Source: Buxus sempervirens (taxonomy: Eukaryota > Streptophyta > Magnoliopsida > Buxales > Buxaceae). From it: 64,000 nucleotides of DNA. Both the position numbers and the translations under genes were made by a program. The notes under the pieces are model-generated. The model searched no databases. It was not told the DNA's origin and worked only from the letters and a program-made list of their open reading frames with translations. Where the stretch lies: NCBI GenBank assembly GCA_947561395.2, contig OX387186.1, forward strand, positions 9,599,888 through 9,663,887, given 5' to 3'. Numbering within the stretch: position 1 is the first letter of the stretch; every line of letters starts with the position of its first letter. Shown piece after piece: positions 29,797-43,700 of this stretch.

Positions 29797-29836
<40 letters not shown>

Positions 29837-32800
29837 ATGGAAAAAAAAATTTATGATCCTAAACCTCAAGTAAATTGACAAAGACTGAAATAATCAGCAA
29901 AAAATACTAGTCACCACCAAAACATAAGACTTCCTCCAACATGTACACTTAGATGCAAAAGCCCAAGAAATAATTATATTCAAATTTCAACCAGCAAGTG
30001 ATTTTGGAACACAAGGTTCAATAACTAGAAACCTACTCAGTTCCACAATAACAACTATTCCTTTTTATTTCCTCCTGAAATCACCTCCAATACATAACAA
30101 ATGCATGCCCTAATTGATTTTACACCAAATTATAGTTAAAAAGTTCCCAAATGTTAAGTGTTTGATTCCAATAAACCATCCTTCCCCAACAACTCAACGT
30201 ATATCAAGTTAAAATCCTTCCAAGAAAGGAGTAAATGCATCTAGACAGCTTAGTTGATATCACTATTGACATTATCATCCTCAGAATTTTCCATTCTTGT
30301 AGTCTCATACACAGCAAGAATAGCAAGAACTTCGACAATATTTTTTTGTCATATGTCTAACATCTAAAACAGATCACTAGCCATGGAGAAACTATTTTTC
30401 AAGGAAAATTCAATCCATCACCAAAAGACCAGATAATGGCATCTTATCAATCTGGCCAATTTGCAACAGACTACCACATGATACACCCTGCTGCAAATTA
30501 TGTACATATAAACAACAACTGACTCATATTTCTTCCTTTCCCTGAAAATAAAATTCATCAGCATTTACGAGCTAGCATACACTCATAGACTTTGATATTG
30601 ATAAATACCTTGGATTCTATACAATTTAGGATGGGAATTAGACAGGATAAATTAAAGCTTTAAAGAATACCTAGGATAAGATTTGTCATCTCCACAGGAT
30701 TCCAAACCCTACAAGTGGTCCCAAAAGTAACTATGTATACAAGCAATATCATGTTCAGGAACCAAAAATAAAAGGATATTCAACCTAAAAATATCACAAT
30801 GACACATAACAGTACGAATGATGATGATGATAATAAGCATGAAAATGATAAAACTAAAAAGAGGATATTTAGCATCAAATCTTGCACGAAGTGCAAGCTT
30901 TTTTAGTCTTCGCTCCTCGTTTGCAATTTCATCTTCCTTTTGTATTGAATCATTGACAGCATTATGATGACTCTCATATTTCTCCCCCGTTTCCAAATCT
31001 TCAAATTCACCATATTCAGCATCATTTTCACTGTCAGTGCCTGAGGCTTGACCTCTGCATGCAGCCTTTGACCAATCTCCTGTGACAAAACGATCACGGA
31101 CGCTTTCAATATGTTCCTCACTTTTCCAGTTCTTGAGATTTGCATGGTTTGCAAATTTACAGCAATCCTCAGCATTGGCATTATCACCATCCAATCCTTC
31201 AACCAAGTTCTGAATTGCATAGTAAAAGAACATCAGTACATGAGCATAAATTCTTTTTCAGAGCCAAGAATTCAATTACTTTTCAGAAGGCCATCTAGTT
31301 TAAAGCTTTTTTATTGAAAACAGGCCTCCTACTCTGTCAAAAACAAGAAATATATGTCCACCATATAGTTTTCAGATGGTACCTTTCGCCTCTCTCCTTT
31401 TGGCTTGAAGAAGTCATCATCCTCACTTTCACTCGATTTCTGCAATACACACAAGAAGAATATCAATACATAAACATAAAATATGTTCAATCATAAATCA
31501 AGCATATGGAATATTCTTCAGATGGCTATCAAATTTTATTATCTGACTCCAGAGAGATGGGCTTCTTACTCTTGAGAAACATTAAGTATACATGGTAGAA
31601 GTAGATTCAAGATGATACCTTGTTTCCCTCTTCTTTTGGCTTGAAGAAGTCATCATCGTCACTCTCACTACTACTTTTTTCTTCATTAATAGTAGTGGAA
31701 AACTTTGAAGGAGATTTCCCATATACAAGTTCCATTAGATTAGTATGTCGCTTCGAGACTGTTCTTTCCATTAAGGTCTCTTTCCACTTTGAGACATTTC
31801 CCATCTCGTCTTCTGTGCATGCAACAAGAAAAACAAATTATGTCCAATAAAGGCATTTTAATAAGCAATCAAAAAGGTAAAAAGGAAGAATTAAGTTTTT
31901 GGGGTTAAAGATTTTCATGGTATGATTCTGATCTCAAGCTAATTAACCAAACTACATAGCATAATATGTAACTGCAATAAATTGTTCTAAAAACTTATAT
32001 TATTATATGCAAATTTACATACAATAACTCACAATAAAGAAACTGAATCAACCTTCTGAGTAGCGGCCCTCATCATTTTCTGCAGAAAAATCAGAACCAG
32101 AGGATGAGTGACAATCTTCATCATCTTCGTTTTCTTCATCCTCATCAGAATCCTATAATAAATTGAATGTTAAGAGTATCCAAAGACTCCTAAAGCAGAA
32201 TCAGAGCTTCATAATACAATAAAACCTTTTGAGAATATAACAAAGATAAAAAAAACAACATATCCTGATGATTGGTATTTTAAACACAAGTCAGAGCATC
32301 TAATTTTGTTGATGCCCATGTACGTTCTTTGCATATCATGACATCGAATCATCAATCAAGTCTACAGTCAGTAATTCCATGGTACCAAAGATTAGTTTCA
32401 TTGTCTTCGGAGGTCCTATGTAATTTTATCCTTTTTTCTTCAATATTTTTTATGATAAAATATATTTTATTGCTCAATTCCAGTAAGTGCTTTCAATATA
32501 AAATTGTTTGACATGTCAAGTAATTAAAACTTTAACAGAATATGAAAGGCTGCCTTAAGGCCAAGCTTTTTCTGGGTCACAGAAGCAGAGTCACATGAAA
32601 GAATAACTTAAAGTTACTAACAACCCATTTTTTGAGACAGTACAGATATGGGGAGAAAAAATTCTCCTTTCACATATTACCTTGGAGGGTTCGTGTGAAC
32701 ATCAGCCCTCCATCAGAAAGTAAACCAACAATAGACCACACAGATAACTGCTCTAACCAACTTTAACCCCATGGCACACCATCTACTGGATTAAGAAGTG

Positions 32801-35800
32801 AAAAAGCAAAATAACTGGGCTTTGGCCCCACATCTCAGACTACATGGGAAATATACATATTTATCACCAAAAATAAATAAAAATGAATGTGCTGTCCAAA
32901 CTCAACAACCTACTCAAACATATGGCAAAATCATGCATAAGTTGGTAATATTAACCCAAGAAGAAACAATCTCATGTTTAGCAGACATATTAAAATCACT
33001 TATAAAAAAGTACTCCACTTTCCACAATTACTTTTCCAACAAAATCACTTTTGTTGGCAACCATTTTCTTCTCCTTTTTTCCTCACTTTTCCAATTATCT
33101 GACCAACTTCCACACATCCATCCTGCAGTAATTACCTTGAGATTAGTGTGATCTGAGTCACTTTGAAAAACAGCTTTTCTCCTTATCCTTCCATTTTCAT
33201 ACTCAATCTGTTCTTCCATACCAGATTTTAAAGTAGCATGCCTCGTCAATGCATCAGCAGCAGCATCTTCACTTTCCACAACTGGATCTTTTTCACCATC
33301 TTCATCTTGCTCTGAATATTCTGAACCATCCAAATTTTCATCATCACTTTCTTCATCAGATCCTCCGGTCTCATTTTCCTCCCCAGATTCATCTTGCTCT
33401 GTAGGTTTTGGGATTTTTTCATGCACCACATCTACTTTATTAGCATCTCCCACATCCTTATTATCTTCTGACAGAGTAAGTGGTTTCCTACTGAAAAGGT
33501 TGATGAAGCTTTGCTCTAACTTCTCATCAATCGAGTATTTTGTATTCTGAAGTGATCTCACCAAGACCTCACCAACATCATGATCCTTTCCTGATAATAT
33601 ATTTAAAAAAAAAAAAAGAAAGAAAATTAGCATAGCCAATACTGATAGTTGCATCAACAAAAAAAAAATTTGATCTTTTGCTCATTACCAGAAGCTTCAT
33701 TTCAATCTGAAACCTCTTTTAAAACTCAACAACAATAACTATAAAGGCATTTGAATGGATAACCAAAAAGTTCCTCCCATGAAAATTTCAAACCAGACTA
33801 AAGATAAATTCGAATAAGAAATATCCAAAGAGAAGCACTAAGGAAAGAATGAAAAAACATTCTTGAATGACCAAAGCAAAGATTGATTAATTAAATTACA
33901 CAAGCAAACCTTTTCTTGCTGTAGCTCCATTTTCATCAACTTTTGAAAACTGAACTAGGTGGTCATTTATGTTTATATAAACAGCATCCTTGTCATAGAG
34001 AAGATCCCCAAGTCCAGACATTGGTGCATAGAAAATTTTCTCCTTATCACGCAGTCCTTTCTTTTTGGCAGCTGATGGTAAAGGGCAAGGATCAGCTAAG
34101 CATGTAACACCAGCTAGATTGCAATCACCTACACCAGCAATATGCACCTGGTTTGTAGACAGTAAAGTGGTTCAGAACTTTTTGATGCAGCAACAACAAC
34201 AGAGCAACAATAAGAGCAGAAACTTAAAAAGAACAAAGGGGACTTAATCGTAACTGTTAACTGCAAAACTAAGTCTCCTGTTTGAATTTTAATTGTTCAA
34301 GTCCTGTCAAACATGTTCCACAAATCCTTGTCCACTTAGGAATCAGTGCTAATGTGGACTTAAGATGCTTGTTGTTTATGTTTTGTTTATGTTACACAGA
34401 CCCGTCTCATCCAAAGTATTCATTTTGACACAAGCAACACAGCAAAGATACTAAAACAGGTAAGCCTCGCACATGGCACCTAGTTTAAATAAGTTTAGCT
34501 GTTAAACAAAAGTTGTTTCTATATAAAACCTTATTATATAATGTCCAACTTATGAATAAAGTGTAACCTTACAAAAAACTAAGTGTATAGGTAATACCAA
34601 ATTACAATATTACTTAGCCTAAGATTAAAATACATAATATATTAAGCTGAGTCCTTATATCCTAAGATATGGGATTAGATAAAACGTAGACACACACCAA
34701 CATATGACACCTGCACCTTCCCATATAGCATAAATTGTTAAATGAGTTATCATAAGAATAAATGTATCATGAGTTACCAAAGAGCCCATTATAGTTTGTT
34801 TGAATTTTAGATTAATTAGGAAAGGCTTTTTAATATCCATTCAAGGCAGGATAGCAACCCCATCGAATGTAATGTTTTACATCAGGACCTGATTTTATCT
34901 TAGCTTAAAAGTGGAAAATGCAGCATCCTTCTACTTATTTCACCAGCACCAAACCACGACTCAGTATAAGTTCTTCACTTTGTACCTATCACAGAAAACC
35001 CACCATAAGAACAAATCATCTCGTTCAGTTCTATCAAATTCCACATAGGTACTTCTACTTTATTTTCTTTCTAGCAGATGTATAGAGAATTCTGTGAAAG
35101 GCTGTATTAAATGAAATTCATATGTGCAGCTTTGGAGGGAGATCTTTCCATATCTTTCGAGCTGCAATATGGGGTCCAAAAGCCAAAATAAGTGATTTTA
35201 TAGCCATTATAAAAAGAAAATGATCCTTCAACCTCATTCATACTCGTGTCACCTTGAGATACTGAAGAAGAAAAAACTGCAAAACCCAATCCCCAGCCCA
35301 AAAGGTAGGATCTTTCTTTAACCTCTTAACGGTAGGAAACAAGGTTTACCATCTCCGTGCCGCCCAGGGCATGAAATGAAATTTCAATGGCACACCGTCA
35401 AAATGCTAGAAAAATCAACAAAGGCAAAAACTAGGAGTTTTTTTTTTATTATTTTGGGGATGTTTTGCCAAATTTCGTCAGCATGCTGGTCCGTTTCATC
35501 AGCGCACCTAAAAAAATTGCTAAAAAAATTGTGTTTCCCCTGTGTCACTTGGCACGCCACTCCATTTCACTGGCACACCGCGAAAAATCTCCAAAAATGC
35601 AAATCGGCGATTTTCCAGCTTCAAAACGCATCGCAACCTTTTTTTTTTTTTAAACGATATTTCGGCACTATAAACACTAGTAGGAAAATCACAATTAAGA
35701 TAGCAGATCCATATCTATGAAACTTGGTATAGGTTAGTATGAGCTTATCTATGCAGTTATGCACCCTTCCAATAAGAATCCATTTTCTAAAAGATCATAG

Positions 35801-37688
35801 CTTTCGAGTTTTGTTTGGTCATCCCAGATCCTTTCCATGACTTATGTTGTGCTGAAGATATGATACAATCAATTGCATTAAGGCCCACTAACAACAAAAC
35901 GTACTGACTAAGCGGGTAAAAGACCAAAAAGTGAAGTATTTATATCAAGCATACTTCTTATGGCCATGGTTCAAAGTATCGTATCGACGTGCCGTATCGG
36001 ATGATCCAAAAATGGAAACATATCGAGGATACGCACGGATATGCACTAAAATGACAGATACAGTGGATACATAGAACAAAACCTATCAAGATAAAAAGAT
36101 AAGTTAAAAATACGTCAAATAAACATGTTTCTAGCATTATATGGCTACACAAAGAGTATTTATACATTATGGAAACAAATAGGCATACGCGAAAATGAAT
36201 GATAATTATAATAAAAGCTATAAAAAAGGCTAGATAAACCAATAAATAAAGTTAGAAAATTCACTCATGTAATGTAAGCAACACACTAAGTCAATAACAC
36301 TTAAAATATCAAAATCAACAATACCTAACCGTCACAACATAACATTCTCCATAATTCATTGCATACAAATATCTGGTTCCAAAATCCAAACATGCAAAGC
36401 TACCCCATGGTCAAACCATGTAAATGTCATCACCCAACATCCCAACCTCTCTTAGGAAAAAAAAAGTGGAACCCAAACATCAAATTTAATAAAAATAAAA
36501 TATTTTTTCCCATGTTTTTAATTAATATTCTGCAAAAACAATTATTAAAAATAATTTTATTGATGAAAAATTGCAAGAATCATAAGGGTAATAAATCAGC
36601 CCATGTGCATCTCATATAAAAAATTGTTAAAAAAAAATAGGCATTTCCGCAACTTTTTTTTCAGATTACAAAAACATTTGATTTCTTACTCAAAAAGGAA
36701 ATTTCAATATATGGATTTCACTTCAAATCGATAGATTCATACAAAACATTGTCAAACCATGTTTAAATATGAAAAAATAATGATTTAGATTAAAAAAATT
36801 GAAAATCTACAATACCTGTCAAAACTGTACACGTTTTTTATTTCTTTTGCTTAATTCGTTGTCTGAAGTTGTTTTGTAGAAATTCCAGCACTAATTAGGT
36901 CGAAAATTGATAGAGAATAATGGGGTATTACAGATTTTCGAAAGGGTTTTTCAGTGGGAAGCTATGTTCATTGTTCTAAAACGTGAAAACCCTGCGTTTT
37001 CACTTTTTTGTGCTTTAGTATCGACTGTATTGAGCGATATAGTCGATACTACCTCGATACAGCCCATTTCACGAAATAGGATAGCGTATCATGCCAATAG
37101 GCACGATACACGATACGTATCCAGCGATACGCTCGATACGGCACGATACTTAATACCATGCTTATGGCTAGAACCAAAACGAAAAAGCTCGGGAAGGATT
37201 AGGGAAATCCTATTGTTTGAAGCTTTCTCTAGACCTCTAGGAAAAGCATTAAAAAAATATGGGGTTGGAGGGGCTTGAATGGTACATTCATGCTTTTCAG
37301 TACTGGGACCAAAGATCAAAGGCCAAACCGGGCGGTCCCAAGCATTCCAAAACTTAAAAAAAGAACAAAAAAGAAATCTGCAGATGTATTTGGCTATTTG
37401 CAATGAACAACAAAACAAAGGCCCTCACGATTCAGATGACCGGCGATGCGACAATCCCTACCTCCCCCTCTGTCTCTCGTCTCATTCCCTCAGTCCGACT
37501 AGCGATGGCAAGTTGGCGATAGTCCTTCGGCTTCTCTCTCTTTTCTACCTACCTCCCTTTCTAAATAGTGAAAACCATAGAATGAGATGACATAGGTAAG
37601 AGATCGCTCTTCTCTCCCTCTCCCTCTCACGCTTTCGTGACGTCTTCATGTTCAAACCCTTGTTGGAACGAGTGCCCCTGCCAAAACG

Positions 37689-37748
<60 letters not shown>

Positions 37749-40700
37749 TCTTTTTTTTTTAAGTCAATTGACTCTTGCAGGCTTAGCTTGCAAGGCAATT
37801 TATTACTTGATTTCCTTCTAAATTAAAAATAAGCTTGGACTTGGGCGGTCCAACTCAAGACCACCCGATTTTAAAATGATCAAGAGTTGAGATGGTCCCA
37901 GACTGGGACCATCCGATCCGATCCCAATATAGACCGGTACCAGCCGGTCCAATAAACCGTGGGTACATTCCCTCTATCACTATTGAATAGTATCAAAAGA
38001 AGAGGGGGGAGAGATAGAGAGAGAGTAACGTAAGCTATATGTACAGCATCACCAAATCTAGACAATGCCTTACACCAAGTAGTTGGACTAGCAACATAAA
38101 TCATGTCCTGCCATCCTAATCTAAAACAAAAAGTAAAAAAAAAAACATATAAACACACAAAACACCGAAGAAAATACGTACCATTTTCAAGGAAAACCCA
38201 CATTGTAATACCTTCCTATCACAACATATGGTCTACAACACTATCATCCGACAACTAATTCATTCTGTGTCACTTTATATTTTATCTATAAAACCATTGA
38301 TGTGGAGATGCCATGTCCAACAAGCTCAAGATCAGGAAATCCACTTAGTTTGATTACATCCTCAAAATGTGCATAACAGAGAAGCTACAATGTCTTTTTA
38401 TTGCACACCATGATCAAACATCTCACTATCCACATCGTATAAAAAAACATATTAGAAAAGAAGAAATAGTTATAGATGGTAAAAAAAGAAACCAGCAACC
38501 AAGGAAAAAACATGTACTCAAGCGCATCAACCCAAGACAAAAACAATATTATATTCATTATAACAAACCCAAAGATATCTCCTCATAACATATCACCAGC
38601 AACATCCTTTTTTAATGGTCTAACATACTGGCTTGATTTTTCAGATAAATACAAGCCAGTATCAATCTGAAACAGTCGGGTTGGACCACACAAGTAGTGG
38701 TCCCAAAAAGGAGGATTTTTCAACACAAAAGAAAACACAATTTCTCATGGAGGCCACAAAGAGAGAGTTGGGGAAAAAAACAACATATGCCTCATTTGTT
38801 TTGTCTCCCTCTCATTATTGCTACTTCCCTTTGTCTCCCTCATCTTGTCTCTCTCCCTCTTGGTACACCACTCTCACATTTTCTTCCCCTCCCATTCTTT
38901 CTCCCTCCCTCTGTTTCTTTCATTTTATTTACCCCCCTCTATGTTTATGTCTTGACAACCTCGCTACTTCTCCTTCCCTTGTGACCATCTCGTTCCATCT
39001 CTCTCTCTCTCCCTCTAGACATTTTGTCTAACTTCATTTCTCCAACCCTCTCTCCCCTTAACACTCTTTCCTCCTCTTTGTCCCCCCATTATCACTCCTC
39101 CCATATCTCCCTCCTCTCCTCCCACAACACCCCCCGCCCAAAAAAAAAATCCTTTAAAACATCTCCCCTTTCCACTTATTGTTTTCCTTTTTTTTTCTTT
39201 TCTCCTTTCATTAAACCTTTTTATAACAAGATCTTCAGATTTTTTAAATTTGTATTTACTCAAACCTGAAAATTTTGCCAGTCTTAGCCAGTTCCAGAAC
39301 ATATTGCTATTATGAACAAGTCTCAACAATTCCATGTAACCATGAAGTTTTTGGCTCAGTCATCAATTTTGAAATCAAAAAACTGACACAAAATAATAAG
39401 GCATTTGCTTATTAGGAAGCTCTATCCTTTAACAAATGAACTTCAAAGACTGCTAGCTTTTCCAGCCTCAAATTGCGGCACTTAAAGAGTCCTTTCATGA
39501 GAATGTTAGGCATCTCCAATCTTCTAGTATTTAGGGAAGGTCTTGCTTTATTCACCTTAATGGCCTACAGGTTAAACACAGATGACCCTGCAATTCACAC
39601 TAACAATATTCCAAAAACTGACAGCCCAAACTCTTTCTAGAATGAAATAACCTTCAAGAAACTTCAACAGGAAAACCCAGGAAAGGAACTAAAGTTGTAG
39701 TTCCAACATCAAGTGGTATTCAACATGTAAATTGGAAACTTAGGTGCTAGTGAGACGGTGGATATCAAAGGATCTAAAGGTCTAGGTGTAGACCAAAGAG
39801 TACATGGATAGATTTGGTGTAAACTTTACTATATACACAACTTAATTAATGCTATGGCTCTTTTTAGATTGGAATGGCAGAAAATAGGTGGTATAAGACA
39901 ATATGTTAATGCCATGGTATTAAATATCCACAAGATGTCAAGAAATGTCATTGCCAGAGACCAGAAAAGACAAATGGAGAGGAAATCTATTTGCAATAAT
40001 TTTTTCCTCGTGTGGACCTCATAGAAAAAATCTTTCACATGTCATACAGCACATGCAAAATCTTATTAAAAAGAACAGTTGGTTCAAAATTTTCATCCAT
40101 TTCAAGCAAAATTACTTCTCTCCAATTTCTATTATAAAAATTCAAAAATTTTCCCTTTTTTATTATTTTAATTAGATTTTTTGCACTTATACAGACTTAA
40201 GCTTCCATAATGGAGTGTGACGCTTTAAATTTGACTTTGAAGGAAAAAAAATTTTATTAAGTTTTAATGCCTTACAACTTAATCAAATTGCTAAACATTG
40301 GTACATGTTATGTAAGACAATCAATCCATTGAAAGGTGTCACTACCTTTTAATTATTCTCAAGCCAAGAAATAAATTTAAAAATTTTTATTTTTAAAATT
40401 ACTTTAGGGTATTTTGAAAATATAAGTAATTGCATAAATTACTAGGATGAGAAGTTAATCTTCTTGACAAATTTTCCATCAAGAAAATGGTTACTAACTA
40501 ACTGTGCAATTAGTTATTACGAAAAAAATTATAAAATATAAAGAACTAAAAAATAAAAAAAAAGTATAAAATAATCAAAACATGGAAAGTTTTAGAAAAT
40601 ATTATAGATGTGCATCTACAACACATATATGAATACAAGATGATTTCTCCTGAGGTTTTCATAATTTAAAATTTTATAAAGATATAAAGAATTCTAGAAT

Positions 40701-43700
40701 ATTTAAGAGGCATTATGTGACTTTCCATCTACTATCATAACTACGATGCCCAATCTTTTTTTTTTTTAAAAGAATAAAGAAAGGCGTATATTAAATCAGA
40801 AAAGATGGAAGATAAAAGAAGTAAACAGATATGGGGGATACCACTCTATGTCCCCCCATACACAAAAAGAACCCAAAAAAATCCACCAAAACTGAAGACT
40901 ATAAACCACATGGAAATGAAAATATAAACCCATAAACTACTACAACCACTTATAACCATCAACATCGACTAATGGGGATAATGGTGAACATTGGCATTGA
41001 TGGTATATGAGTTAGAAGCAAAGTGGTCTCAACAACTTATGAATTAGGCATGGTACTATCATTATGTAGAAAAATATAACTACCATAGGGATAATGGTGA
41101 TGTTTATGCATCTCCAAGGCATTTACGCATCTCCAAGGCATTCCTCATGAATTTGATGTACTATTTTTATGAGTTATGACATTTATTTTGCTTAGTCTTT
41201 TACTTTATGACATTTTTCAGCTATTACATTCATTTTCATTTAATTGTGTAATTATAGTATGTCTTATATTGACAGATAATACTTGATAGTATGCATTCAA
41301 ACTTCCCTCATTACAATATCTTTATTATGTGTATTATATTATGCATTATATTCTACTACTTTTCTATGTAATTATCACTTACTGAAACATGTATCCAATT
41401 ATAACATGTTGCTTAACACAGGAAAATTTCAGAATTTCAGATACTAGCTTAATATATGTCTGTCATGGATTGGAAAGGCATATAAAGATCGAAACTCATG
41501 TTGCTAACACCACAGAGTTAGGACAGGAAATTATTGATACAATTTGTTGATAAGGTTACATATTCATTTAAATTTAATATATTATCACTTTTATTATTAA
41601 ATTAAATCCCATAAATCATAAGCCCGTTCTTATAGGAGAAGTTCTCAAGGTCCTTAGTCTGATTAAAGCCTTGCAGATAAGATAGTAAATTGCATATTGG
41701 TTTTTCAGAACATTTTATATTCATTGGTCATAAATTCATCATTGAAAAGTTGGGTAAATAGGAAAAGATATAATTATAAAGACCATATCTGAAATATTAT
41801 CAAAAAGTTAGATACTTAGTATTGAAATATGGTCATATTTCTCATATTCATGGCTCACCATTGAGAAAGCCTTGAGCGAAATTCTGTAAATTAAGGACGA
41901 AGACAAAATCTTAGGTTATGCCATCATTGGCCCCAGGTTTTGATACAATGAATACTGTTGTCAAAAAGTAGGCCTACGGTATGGGGATCAGGTTTACCAA
42001 ACACCAGCTTAGTCTAATTTCATCACTCTTTTTGTAAGGCAAATATAAGCCAAAACTCATTATAAATCATATCATTAAGAAGCACACAATCTTACTTATA
42101 TTTGAGAAAGGATTATCTCAAATGGACCTCTCTAAATGATCACTCCCAATCCATTATATTCAAAAGGATTCACACAAAAACTACAGCTCCCCCTAGGGAG
42201 ATCAAGCTTAACAAACATCAACTTGACCTAATTTCAGCATTCTTTTTGAATGTCGAAAAAATATGATTAAGGACTCCAATCCAACTGATATGTTACAAAC
42301 GGTATGATTAACATAAGTTGGTCCCTTTAAATGGCTGGCCTTGATCCGCTATGTGCTAGCCGCGTGTCTAACTTACTTGTAGATTTGTAGTTGTAGCTCC
42401 CAAACACTATCTTATGGTTAGGGATAGGATTTCATCATCCTCTTCTTTTTCTCATTTAAATAAATTCACTTTTTTACTATTCAAAATCAAAAGAGAAGGA
42501 AAAAAAAGACAGAAAATGGATCAAAAAAATTTACCTTAGTGTCTCTCTTCATATTACATCCTCGCAAATAGCCATATAATATGATGTTTCTATCACATTT
42601 TTTGTTTATCTGCACTCTTTCCGGAGGAGTAACATCTTCAAAACGATCTACCAACACATATGGATGAGATGCTCGCCAAGATGAAGGATGAAATTTCATG
42701 ACTGAGATGAATCTAGCGAGATTGTGAACTTCGCGTTTTGGGTACCTGTTCATATGGTAAGACAACAAACCAATTACATGAAAGAATTCCATTAATTCTC
42801 AATATGAATGAAATTATCAAGTATAAATAATTTGCACATTGATTCACTTTCATAAATCTAAGGCACACCAATGTACTTACTTCCCATGAATAAGACCAGA
42901 TAAATAGAACAACTTTGCTCCATCATATATTTCAGTCCAAAAGCGACTCTTGAGGCGCTGCTTAGTTTTTTTGAGTTTCTTCACATCCTTGAACTTATCA
43001 AGGTGCGTAAGGACTCCCATAACCTTTGGGAAGCCATGAACTTGCAAAATATTGAGGAATTCAAAAGTTTCCTGCAAAAGTTAGAAGTACTTTTTACATT
43101 GAGGGAAGGATTCTAACACAAATAAATGCTCAGCACTGCAATAAATAGCAAATCTGAATTCTGAAATAAACTTGCAAATCAGACCCCAGTAACTTAACAA
43201 AGTCCAACAAATTTTTGACTCTTCAATTAATGCCAAGAAAACATTCACATGTATGCAGCTCGATAATATTTCTAAAGGATCTTGAATACTGAGATGCATG
43301 CCTCTGTTACATTTAAAATTGAAGGGTAAGTTCCATAGAATTTAACTTTTCAGAAAAAGAAAAGTAAAAAAGTTTCATTGGATCTGAGTGGTTCTGGTCC
43401 TCTCAAAAGTTAAACACAAGATTCAAACCACTAAAATCAGCAAAACAAATGTAAAATCCACTTTACAAATGATTATGGGTAAACATACCATTTCAAATCC
43501 ATAACTTCCATCGATAAGAAGCAATGCTAGATCAGCAAATTTGGCAGCATCAATCATGCCATTAATATCATTCGGACATTCCACAAACTGTATCCGTCTT
43601 TGCTTACCTAATACCACGTATTAAGCAAATCAATTGCATTATAAAAAACCCTAAATCAGCCAACATTTCATACATCATAATTGATAATAAAACCTCCCTA

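Larger units (their letters stand above)
34148..42534 (-). other. 8.4-kb intron 6 of BMS1, transposon-rich
   Basis: The longest intron in the window. It contains two TIR elements with perfect 8-bp target duplications (35340-35679 and 35965-37160), a CT microsatellite at 37692-37745, CT-rich DNA at 38800-39200, and a possible LINE 3' end near 40756. The stretch 41000-42500 is AT-rich with nothing recognisable. Confidence 0.6.

Noticed and set aside
29656..29856. Frame ending in polyproline
   Set aside because: The proline run is the poly-C tract read in frame; it lies in a BMS1 intron.
38633..39335. Open frames of 95-132 codons on both strands
   Set aside because: They cover CT-rich low-complexity DNA in a BMS1 intron and give Ser/Pro/Leu-rich products without domain character.
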